A DNA stretch of 64,000 nt from the IMG/VR virus record IMGVR_UViG_3300032820_000001, positions 1-64,000 of that record; one strand, 5' to 3'. The notes under the pieces are model-generated. The model saw only the letters and a program-made list of their open reading frames with translations, searched no databases and had not been told where the DNA came from. Both the position numbers and the translations under genes were made by a program. Positions within the stretch are counted from its first letter, which is position 1, and each line of letters begins with the position of its first letter. Shown here in pieces: positions 27,571 through 34,448 of this stretch. This DNA is from a virus.

Positions 27571-28203
27571 TTATAAGTCCATACTTTCCAGGACTTCGTT
27601 AGTGTCTGTGATGAATTTCGTGTGCATCGTACTCCACCCTTTAAACTTTGGACCCTCGTGATCAGGATCGCCATGCTTACCAAAGTTCGCTGCATAGATG
27701 GCAACATGCACAAGTTCATGGACAAAGGATGTTTTATACAGTCGGGGGTGGGTGCCTTTGCCAATCCAAACAAAAATATATTTCCCGCCATTACCAGTGA
27801 GTCCATTGATCACAGTGGAATTGGGGCGAAACTCGCCGTCAATACTGTATACTCTCGACATCCTCCGCTGCCATGTCCCATATTCAATATGCAAATTGTT
27901 TAGAGCCTGCAGCATTCTTCCGTCGTCATCTCGAAATTTGTTCACCCACTCTACATAAAAAACATGAAGAGCCAGCGAAGTGTGAGAAGGGTAAAAATAG
28001 TCACAATCATCAGTCTCCTGATAGGTAAATTGATATCCCGGAACGCGGGCAAGCTTTTCTGCGGGTACCGACGAGCATGTCTTGTTCGTTATTTGTTTGT
28101 GGAACAGTCCGGCTGGTTCCCAAAGCGAACCTATCTCTGTGCTACTGGCGGGTATGGCCAGCGGGAAACACACAAGAATTAACATCATGCCAAACTTTCT
28201 CAT
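27571..28203 (-). CDS. Secreted zinc metalloprotease-like protein
   Basis: The 210-residue product begins with a signal peptide (MRKFGMMLILVCFPLAIPAS). HELVH at residues 162-166 (FVHELVHVAIYAA) is the catalytic zinc site, with His177 or His182 in GKHGDPDHEG as a third ligand, as in metzincin-like or other small metalloproteases. Two Cys near 43 and 67 may form a disulfide. A phage protease exported to the periplasm or outside may cleave a surface protein. The family cannot be fixed by eye. Confidence 0.72.
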   Translation of the reverse strand: MRKFGMMLILVCFPLAIPASSTEIGSLWEPAGLFHKQITNKTCSSVPAEKLARVPGYQFTYQETDDCDYFYPSHTSLALHVFYVEWVNKFRDDDGRMLQALNNLHIEYGTWQRRMSRVYSIDGEFRPNSTVINGLTGNGGKYIFVWIGKGTHPRLYKTSFVHELVHVAIYAANFGKHGDPDHEGPKFKGWSTMHTKFITDTNEVLESMDL

Positions 28204-28218
28204 AATAGTAATTATGCT

Positions 28219-28455
28219 CTACAAGTCCAAAAAGAACAGAATTGCGAAACCCGCATAGAGAGCTGCGAAAATAGCCTCCTTACTGTCCTCAAACACCACC
28301 ATTGCAATCGTTTTTAATCCACACATGGTGAACATCGCAACAGCAAAGAGGGTTTTATCTCCAGTGAAAAAAGCAAGGAGGATTGCTATAAGCGCCATCA
28401 ACTGAAGGGCATTCATTTGCTTTCTGTCTATACCTAATTTATTTTCTTTTTCCAT
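28219..28455 (-). CDS. Multi-span membrane protein
   Basis: The 78-residue product has a hydrophilic start (MEKENKLGIDRKQMN) and two or three hydrophobic segments (ALQLMALIAILLAFF, TLFAVAMFTMCGLKTIAMVV, AIFAALYAGFAILFFLDL). It might be a holin-like protein, but the lysis genes are 8 kb away. It follows the secreted metalloprotease gene upstream in sequence and shares a transcript with it. Confidence 0.62.
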   Translation of the reverse strand: MEKENKLGIDRKQMNALQLMALIAILLAFFTGDKTLFAVAMFTMCGLKTIAMVVFEDSKEAIFAALYAGFAILFFLDL

Positions 28456-28786
28456 TTTTCTTTCCTAACGAAGAGATCACTTTGACCTCGGTGGGATATA
28501 CCCATATAAAAGAATAACTCAATTTATCCATTTTGTAAAGATCAAAGTTCTCGTTTTCTTGTGCAGTTCTTGACCAGAGTACCAAAATCATTGGAGCGTC
28601 CGGTAGTGCGGTGGATATTTTCCAATACTCATCATCATCATAGAAATTTCTAATGGCACTGTCTAAGTCGGCAATATCATCCATGTCGCCCTTTGTGTCC
28701 ATAACGAGGCCAACACCAAGAATGAGGTCGCCTTCGTCGCCATCAAAACACACTAAATCTCCCACCTGAATGTCTTTCCTTTCCAT
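28439..28786 (-). CDS. GDLV-family protein, extended
   Basis: The 115-residue product has QVGDLVCFDGDEG near residue 6, GVGLVMDTKG in the second strand, a long acidic loop, MILVLWSRT in the third strand and FIWVYPTEVKV near the end. Start is the ATG at 28786; a TTG nine codons earlier is less likely. It is an acidic, long-loop member. Confidence 0.68.
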   Translation of the reverse strand: MERKDIQVGDLVCFDGDEGDLILGVGLVMDTKGDMDDIADLDSAIRNFYDDDEYWKISTALPDAPMILVLWSRTAQENENFDLYKMDKLSYSFIWVYPTEVKVISSLGKKNGKRK

Positions 28787-28835
28787 ACCAGTAAATAGCT
28801 CAGGGTATTTCAAAGGTTTAATTTATTTAATGTAG

Positions 28836-30764
28836 CTAGAAACACACATCTTCGAAAATGCCTTGCAAAATTTGAGTGTACCGAGCGCCAGAAGCTGGGT
28901 CGATACTAATAAGTCTGTCGGGATCATTCCCACACGCTGGCCCCCATGAGCTTAGATAATTGGCGGCATCAATAAAAAATATCTCCACTGAATCACCGGG
29001 TTCGCAGCCTGCTATTTGGCAGATGGAGGCTAATGGGGCGATATCAGAAGGTGTGTTGTAATTCCCCCCCATACTTTGAGGGCCTTCATCGCTGATACTA
29101 ATTACATAAGGGAAGGCATCGCTTCTCCAAGGGATGCCGATGGGGTTCACTGGGTCAACCGTCGCCAGAACCACGTCAGTCGTAGGTTCAGCCCCTCCAC
29201 CATTACACTCAAGACCTCCCAAGAGAGCTTGAAAAGATGCGGCATCTATCATCATGGTGGGTGTGAGCAGTTCGGGCATCGCATATTGATGTCGCATGGG
29301 ATGAACCACCAATCCAAAGCGATGCTCCGAATCTTGGAAGTCAGCTACATAAGCAGTGATACCCTCGTAGAGTGCTTGGATGTATGGGCACATCGAACCT
29401 GAGATGTCTATAATAAATAACATATCAACCTTGTCGTGAGCGTTTAGGTCTTCGTCTATTTCTCCGTCACAATCGTTGTCGAGCATATCACAAATTTCTT
29501 CGGTCGGCTCTATCTCACCTACACACTCGCCCCACTCGCCAACTTCACAAGTGGTGGTGCCAAGCATACATTCGCCTACCCCATGAAGGCTGGGGTTGTT
29601 GCCGCACATGGCCACAATCATATCGATGGTTCCGTCGCAATCGTTATCCCAGTTGTCACAGATCTCTGGCTCAATACCTTGGTAGATGCATGGCCCCCAG
29701 ACTCCGAACATATCGCAAACCTGAATGCCGTAGCCACAGTTCAGGAGGTTGCCGTCCGAATCGTAGATGTTCTCGCGGCAGACTTGAGTGTCGTCCATCA
29801 CGCATAAACATCCCTCATCGACGACGCCATCGCAATCATTATCGATGTAATCACATAGTTCAACTTGCGGCTCAGGGGCGTTGCAATTAACCCAGCTGCC
29901 ACCTTGACACATTTCTACACCAACGCCACAGATTGTCTCACATGGCTGGTAAATATTCTCATCGACGATACCATTACAATTGTCATCGAGGTCATTGCAG
30001 ACTTCATTCTCAGGCATCACCGCGTCAAAACATTTGATGTCCCCTCCCACACAGTAGTTCATTCCATAGGAGCAGAGGCCGCGATCATTATAGCCGCACA
30101 CTCTTTGGTGGAGGGTTTGCAGCTCCACTGGATCTTCGTCGATAAGGCCATCACAATCATTATCATAACCATCGCAGGACTCTGGCTCGTCGAGGATTTG
30201 ACCTTGGCAATTTGTCATGGCTCCATGGATGCACTCCATAATTCCCATCTTACATTGGGTGGTGGCAGAAAAAATGACATCATCCGAGCCCGTCCAACAA
30301 TCCACAGCATCTATATCATCTATCTTGCCGTCACAATTGTTATCAATGCCATCGCAAATTTCGGTATGGTCAGGATATATTTCTGGATTGGTGTCGTCAC
30401 AGTCACCAGGATTGAGGCACGAACTAAGGGAGTTCACACCATCTTCATCGGCATCCCAAGACAGGTCATTATCAATAAGACCGTCGCAATCGTCGTCCTT
30501 GTCATTACACTCTTCGAGGATTGGTTGTGTATATCCCTCGCAGATTATATTTAAGTCTTCGTCGCAAGTGGTGCGACCAAGCGAACACTCCCCCATCACA
30601 GGGTAAAATTTAAGCTCACTCTTTCCCACTCGCACAAAGCCATCACTGTCAACGGCGCAGTCTTGCGGCGGCGGGCATACTTTACTTAATTTTTCTTCGC
30701 AGCTCTCACACCCGGCGAAGGGTAAAATAACGAGTAAGAGCCCTATAAAAGCTTTTCTAGTCAT
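28836..30764 (-). CDS. Surface lipoprotein with seven MopE-type repeats and a VWA domain
   Basis: The 642-residue product starts with a lipoprotein signal peptide (MTRKAFIGLLLVILPFAGC; lipid on Cys19). Residues about 60-440 hold seven copies of a motif like E-x-C-D-x-x-D-N-D-C-D-G-x-x-D-E (for example EICDGIDNNCDGKIDD), the metal-binding pattern of MopE-like proteins. Cysteines and acidic loops suggest Ca2+ or Cu binding. From about 445 a VWA domain follows with DISGSM (about 451) as metal site. Such proteins are typical of myxobacteria and other predatory or surface-rich bacteria, not phages. Promoter and ATG are spaced for a leaderless message. Confidence 0.85.
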   Translation of the reverse strand: MTRKAFIGLLLVILPFAGCESCEEKLSKVCPPPQDCAVDSDGFVRVGKSELKFYPVMGECSLGRTTCDEDLNIICEGYTQPILEECNDKDDDCDGLIDNDLSWDADEDGVNSLSSCLNPGDCDDTNPEIYPDHTEICDGIDNNCDGKIDDIDAVDCWTGSDDVIFSATTQCKMGIMECIHGAMTNCQGQILDEPESCDGYDNDCDGLIDEDPVELQTLHQRVCGYNDRGLCSYGMNYCVGGDIKCFDAVMPENEVCNDLDDNCNGIVDENIYQPCETICGVGVEMCQGGSWVNCNAPEPQVELCDYIDNDCDGVVDEGCLCVMDDTQVCRENIYDSDGNLLNCGYGIQVCDMFGVWGPCIYQGIEPEICDNWDNDCDGTIDMIVAMCGNNPSLHGVGECMLGTTTCEVGEWGECVGEIEPTEEICDMLDNDCDGEIDEDLNAHDKVDMLFIIDISGSMCPYIQALYEGITAYVADFQDSEHRFGLVVHPMRHQYAMPELLTPTMMIDAASFQALLGGLECNGGGAEPTTDVVLATVDPVNPIGIPWRSDAFPYVISISDEGPQSMGGNYNTPSDIAPLASICQIAGCEPGDSVEIFFIDAANYLSSWGPACGNDPDRLISIDPASGARYTQILQGIFEDVCF

Positions 30765-30771
30765 ATATGTA

Positions 30772-30800
30772 ATTATATCATAATCTGAAAGATCTTGCAA
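30772..30800 (-). promoter_or_regulatory. Sigma70 promoter giving a leaderless mRNA
   Basis: TTGCAA (30795-30800) and TATAAT (30772-30777) are 17 bases apart. Only seven bases separate the -10 box from the ATG at 30764, so transcription should begin at or one base before the start codon. There is no ribosome binding site. Confidence 0.75.
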
Positions 30801-30808
30801 CCATTTTA

Positions 30809-31102
30809 TTAAATTTTCTCGTCGGTGCCGGGGGAGACCATCTTCCCCTTAACTGCGGCAATAATATCGCGGGACATCCCTTCAATTTTATGCTTGGATT
30901 TCTCAATACTTTCAATGGTACATCCAGTATCGACGAGCTTCTGATACATTATATTTTCCGCTAGGTTAAGGCCGAGGAAGAAGGCAACCATGCGGAACGG
31001 ATCATCAATCCTGCCAGACTTTATGGCGTTTTCGAGGATGTCCGAATATGCTTTGTATGCCTCCTCCAGCAACGCATCTTTCTCAAACTTTTTTTCAAAC
31101 AT
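30809..31102 (-). CDS. Hypothetical helical protein
   Basis: The 97-residue protein (MFEKKFEKDALLEEAYKAYS) is helical, with an aromatic middle (FRMVAFFLGLNLAENIMYQK) and a charged end. Start is the ATG at 31102, four bases after GGAG. It is near the lipoprotein gene but reads as a cytoplasmic protein. No family assigned. Confidence 0.58.
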   Translation of the reverse strand: MFEKKFEKDALLEEAYKAYSDILENAIKSGRIDDPFRMVAFFLGLNLAENIMYQKLVDTGCTIESIEKSKHKIEGMSRDIIAAVKGKMVSPGTDEKI

Positions 31103-31286
31103 CTTCTTCTCCGCGTCCAAAAGTTGCTAAAACATCTGGCGGTAGGATGGCCTCGGCAATTCGGCAAATGGTTTTATGAGAAGCCTCAATGAAGGATTCT
31201 CCCAACGAATCGCAATAGTGGCACGAAAAGGGTTTATCACCTCGACAAATTGAACACTTGACTTTAATATACAGTTTGTTTTCCAT
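31095..31286 (-). CDS. Zinc-finger protein of DnaJ CxxCxG type
   Basis: The 63-residue product has Cys11-Cys14 (CSICRG) and Cys22-Cys25 (SCHYCDSLG), a spacing similar to one half of the DnaJ zinc domain. It is followed by a helix with a hydrophobic face (HKTICRIAEAILPPDVLATFG). It overlaps the next gene by 8 bases. It may bind zinc as a protein adaptor; no function is proven. Confidence 0.6.
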   Translation of the reverse strand: MENKLYIKVKCSICRGDKPFSCHYCDSLGESFIEASHKTICRIAEAILPPDVLATFGRGEEDV

Positions 31287-31328
31287 ACCTTATAGGTAAT
31301 TAGAAATGAAAGTGACGTAAGGAAAAAA

Positions 31329-31685
31329 TCATTTTTCAATGTACTTCTGAATACTGGATACCATCAGACTTTTCCACACCGCTTCGTCGATGTCGATATG
31401 AAGGGCGTGAGCTACGTCCCGGCCAACATCCCAGGCCAAGACCTCTTCGATCACGCGGGTGGTGTGAGTCTCCTCATCAACGAAAAAGTCGCAAAAGTAA
31501 TGACCTATCTCATGAAGAATTGTATAAACGATCTCTTTCTTGGGCTGTTGACGCGAAACGATAATACGGTCGTCGATGAAGTCAATATAATTCTCATCGG
31601 CATCGGTGTACACCAGACTAATGTTGTTTTCTTCTAAAAACTTTCTTATTTTCTGAATGTCGTCGTCTTTTTCTTCCGTGGTCAA
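31329..31685 (-). CDS. ImmA/IrrE-type metallopeptidase-like protein
   Basis: The 118-residue product has TILHEIGHYFCDF with His58, Glu59 and His62, followed by VIEEVLAWDVG with Glu80/Glu81 as the third metal ligand, as in ImmA/IrrE-type peptidases that cut repressor proteins. The N-terminal half gives strands and a helix. No repressor gene is nearby, so the target may be host-encoded. Confidence 0.78.
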   Translation of the reverse strand: MTTEEKDDDIQKIRKFLEENNISLVYTDADENYIDFIDDRIIVSRQQPKKEIVYTILHEIGHYFCDFFVDEETHTTRVIEEVLAWDVGRDVAHALHIDIDEAVWKSLMVSSIQKYIEK

Positions 31686-32082
31686 AGTTAATTCCCTCTC
31701 CCCAGAAGTTCTCGTTCTTCTGCTCGTCGGTAACTAGCAAGAGTTCCATAAAAGGATTTCCGTTTCCTGGACTTTCTTTGAGTTTATAATCATAAAGTTC
31801 CAGATTACCATAGAGGGGTTGAGTAAGTTTTCTCTCAAATTTTTTACGAGGTGGTGGCGTATTAAGATAATTGATGCAAGCCTGCACAAACTCTTGCTCG
31901 CCCAGCTGTTGTGCATGAATTCTGTGATCTATATCAATATAGCACCCCACAAGCCATCGAGTTGTGCCAAACCCCTCCACACTAAACACTGAGTGTAGGT
32001 ATCTTCCAAGTTTTTTGTCTGGGGAGCTGGACAAGTTAAAAGAATTCTTTGGAATTTCCCTTAATTTGCATTGGAGAATCAT
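31618..32082 (-). CDS. Hypothetical protein
   Basis: The 154-residue protein (MILQCKLREIPKNSFN) has a beta-rich first half (GRYLHSVFSVEGFGTTRWLV) and a basic C-terminus (DHGRKRRRHSENKKVFRRKQ) that shares 68 bases with the start of the ImmA-like gene. The basic tail may bind nucleic acid. Start is the ATG at 32082, two bases after the stop of the upstream gene. Confidence 0.6.
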   Translation of the reverse strand: MILQCKLREIPKNSFNLSSSPDKKLGRYLHSVFSVEGFGTTRWLVGCYIDIDHRIHAQQLGEQEFVQACINYLNTPPPRKKFERKLTQPLYGNLELYDYKLKESPGNGNPFMELLLVTDEQKNENFWGEGINFDHGRKRRRHSENKKVFRRKQH

Positions 32083-32083
32083 T

Positions 32084-32464
32084 TCAATCCTCTTCTTTCT
32101 TCTTGTTGGTGGTTTTCTTTTTGGTGGTCTTCTTCTTTTTCTTCTTCGGTGTTTCCTCCGGTGCCGGAGCTTCTTGAGGAGGGGTATGCTCTTGAAGAAT
32201 TTTAATGTATCCAATCATAATTTCAATACAATCCTCCACACGGAGGGCTGTTTTACTTATGAGGGTCTTAAGTTCCACGAGAGATTTTGTTCCCTCCACG
32301 GGTTTATCAATAACCTCATTTCCGGCATCGCGGGACAACTTTGCGATGCCCCCGAATGAATTAGCAAGCTCATTTAATAAAATTTTAACTCGGTCAGGCA
32401 CCTCTACCAAATCTACGCTATAAGTAATAGAAACGCGGCTGGGAATTTCATTTTCGTCGCTCAT
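32084..32464 (-). CDS. Hypothetical protein with Lys-rich tail
   Basis: The 126-residue product has a beta-rich start (SRVSITYSVDLVEVPDRV), helical middle parts and a tail of prolines and about 20 lysines (TPKKKKKKTTKKKTTNKKKE). The tail is disordered and likely binds nucleic acid or membrane. It is the first small gene after the membrane-anchored gene near GroEL. No family assigned. Confidence 0.58.
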   Translation of the reverse strand: MSDENEIPSRVSITYSVDLVEVPDRVKILLNELANSFGGIAKLSRDAGNEVIDKPVEGTKSLVELKTLISKTALRVEDCIEIMIGYIKILQEHTPPQEAPAPEETPKKKKKKTTKKKTTNKKKEED

Positions 32465-32472
32465 AAATACTC

Positions 32473-32757
32473 CTATTGCAATAAACTCTCGACGCCCGAC
32501 TTAATAAAGGAAGCTAACATCCCAACTGTGACTGTCATCAACATCCACATCATTCGAGAGGCACTTTTCTTCCACTGTTCCAAGTCGCGGATACGAGCAT
32601 AAATTCCCTCATCGGGTGCGTAGAGAGATTTCTCTACCTTGTTGATAATGTTAGCAACTTCCTCTTGCTTCTCCTTTAAATCATCCATCTTTACAGATAG
32701 AATGTCAAGGGATGCTTTAACTTCAGTAGCTAACAATTGATATTGATTGTCGTCCAT
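32473..32757 (-). CDS. Coiled-coil membrane protein (XhlA-like or hemolysin-like)
   Basis: The 94-residue product has a coiled coil (ILSVKMDDLKEKQEEVANII) followed by the segment ARIRDLEQWKKSASRMMWML and a hydrophobic C-terminal helix (MTVTVGMLASFI). The 'xRIRxLEQWKK + TM' arrangement occurs in small phage membrane proteins of the XhlA/holin-accessory type near endolysins, and the amidase gene lies 3 kb upstream. The lysis role is inferred. Confidence 0.6.
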   Translation of the reverse strand: MDDNQYQLLATEVKASLDILSVKMDDLKEKQEEVANIINKVEKSLYAPDEGIYARIRDLEQWKKSASRMMWMLMTVTVGMLASFIKSGVESLLQ

Positions 32758-32798
32758 AAAATTTCACTCCTTATTCACAAGAATAAGTAGTCTCTTTG

Positions 32799-34382
32799 TT
32801 AAGCTTCGCTCTCAACAATTGCAAAGTCGGCAGTTAATAAAACAGAAGATGCGGATGCTGCGTTTCGCAGGGCACTCTTTGTTACCTTGGCTGGATCTAG
32901 CACACCAGCTTTAATCAAGTCTTCAAACTTGCCAGTGGCCACGTTGTATCCACGAGTATCTGAGGAGAATGATTGTACTTTGGCCAGCACCACATCTGGA
33001 GATTGGCCTGCGTTTCTTACCATCGTCTTCAGTGGTTCTTCAATTGCTTTCTTTACAATCTCTGCACCAAGACGCTGATCTTCGTTCAGCAATTTCCCCT
33101 TGAGGTTCTTCAGGACTTCAGTAGAGTTGACGAGGGCGGTGCCCCCACCTGGGACTATCCCTTCCATTTGGGCGGAGTCTACAGCCGATAAAGCATCTTC
33201 TATGCGGTGTTTTTTCTCAATCATTTCGACTTCTGTGGCACCACCGACATTAATAATGGCAATACCGCTGGATAGTCTTGTAATTCTTTCTTGTATTTTT
33301 TCACACTCCCGCAAATCTTCAGCAGAAGCTAGCTCCGCCTTCAAGAGCTCAATGCGTTTATCAATTTCTGCTTGATCTCCCAAGCCGCCGACAATTGTGG
33401 TGTTATACTTGGTGGCCTCGATGGTCTTGGCTCGGCCCAAGTGTTCCAGCTTGGCTTCTTGTAGGCGCATGCCGCTTTCGCGGGAGATGTATGTGGCTCC
33501 AACGGAGATGGCCAAGTCCTTCAGGATGTTGCGGCGTTCTTCTCCGTAGCGAGGAGCTTTGATTGCCGCCACCTTCATTGTTCCACGAACTGCGTTCATA
33601 ATGAGTGCGGCCAAAGCTTGGCCCTCAATATTCTCTGCAACAATTGTTAGAGGTCGGGTCTCCCTTGCGGCGACCTCAAGGATAGGAAAAATTTCCTCGA
33701 CGGTTTCAATTGTGGAGTCCGTCACCAGAATAAAAGCATCCTCTTGGTTAGACAAGCCTCGTCGCTCGTCGTTAACAAAAGCCGATGCACAAATGCCGCT
33801 GTCGAACCTGAACCCCTCCACTACGTCAAGGGTTGTCTCATGAGAGCGAGCCTCTTGGATGGTGATGGCTCCGTCTTTGCCCACCAAGTCTACAGCCTTC
33901 GCAACCAAAGCGCCGATGGTGGTATCACCATTAGCTGAGATGGTTGCAATGTTTTTGATGTCATCTTCGCTGGCAATTGGCTTGGCCATGTCGCTGACCG
34001 CTTCGACCACCTTGTCCACAGCCACATCGATACCGCGCTTGAGCTCGACAGGGTTTGACCCTGCTTTCAAATACTTCTGAGCATTTGTGAGGATGGCTCT
34101 CGCCAAGACAGTAGCGGTGGTTGTACCATCGCCAGCAATTGAATTCGTTTTCTCCGCCGACTGTTTAATAATCTGAGCAGCCGCGTTCTCGAAGGGATCA
34201 TCGAAGTGAACGAACTTGGCAACAGTGACCCCATCTTTTGTGATGATTGGATTGGCACCCTTCTGATGGAGGATTACATTTCTGCCTCCCGGCCCCAACG
34301 TAGATGCTACATTATCGGCAAGCTTATTGACGCCAGACAAGATCTTCTCGGCCAGCTCATTGCCGTTGTTATATTTTTTCAT
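32799..34382 (-). CDS. groL: Chaperonin GroEL
   Basis: The 527-residue product aligns end to end with GroEL. TLGPGGRNVIL (residues 28-38), DGVTVAKFV, the ATP-site GDGTTTATVLA near 85 (with the Asp that triggers hydrolysis) and GIVPGGGTAL near 400 are intact. The usual Gly-Gly-Met tail is missing; the end is FAIVESEA. It should form a tetradecameric ring folding phage structural proteins such as the capsid protein. Its partner is likely the GroES-like protein at 46107-46385, 12 kb away. GCGGGAG precedes the ATG and a promoter lies 34 bases upstream. Confidence 0.97.
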   Translation of the reverse strand: MKKYNNGNELAEKILSGVNKLADNVASTLGPGGRNVILHQKGANPIITKDGVTVAKFVHFDDPFENAAAQIIKQSAEKTNSIAGDGTTTATVLARAILTNAQKYLKAGSNPVELKRGIDVAVDKVVEAVSDMAKPIASEDDIKNIATISANGDTTIGALVAKAVDLVGKDGAITIQEARSHETTLDVVEGFRFDSGICASAFVNDERRGLSNQEDAFILVTDSTIETVEEIFPILEVAARETRPLTIVAENIEGQALAALIMNAVRGTMKVAAIKAPRYGEERRNILKDLAISVGATYISRESGMRLQEAKLEHLGRAKTIEATKYNTTIVGGLGDQAEIDKRIELLKAELASAEDLRECEKIQERITRLSSGIAIINVGGATEVEMIEKKHRIEDALSAVDSAQMEGIVPGGGTALVNSTEVLKNLKGKLLNEDQRLGAEIVKKAIEEPLKTMVRNAGQSPDVVLAKVQSFSSDTRGYNVATGKFEDLIKAGVLDPAKVTKSALRNAASASSVLLTADFAIVESEA

Positions 34383-34415
34383 TAAAACTCCCGCTAAAGT
34401 TAATACCTATATATA

Positions 34416-34443
34416 TTATAACCACTTTATGAAATTTGTAAAG
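34416..34443 (-). promoter_or_regulatory. Sigma70-like promoter for groEL
   Basis: TATAAT (34416-34421) and CTTACA (34438-34443) are 16 bases apart on the minus strand. CACTT and AAGTG form an inverted repeat that overlaps the -35 region, a possible operator or a weak transcription stop for the gene upstream. The leader to the groEL ATG is about 27 bases. Confidence 0.62.
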
Positions 34444-34448
34444 TGTTT

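Noticed and set aside
29865-30554. Long plus-strand frame of 229 residues, and further plus-strand frames over the lipoprotein gene
   Set aside because: It is the complement of the D-N-D-C-D-G repeats; codons rich in Asp/Asn read on the other strand as Ile/Val, which keeps a frame open. No binding site and no neighbour on this strand.
28836-30600. Possible CRISPR-like or other direct-repeat array
   Set aside because: The repeated words are coding repeats of the MopE-type motif with unequal spacing and differing sequence, not identical repeats with spacers.
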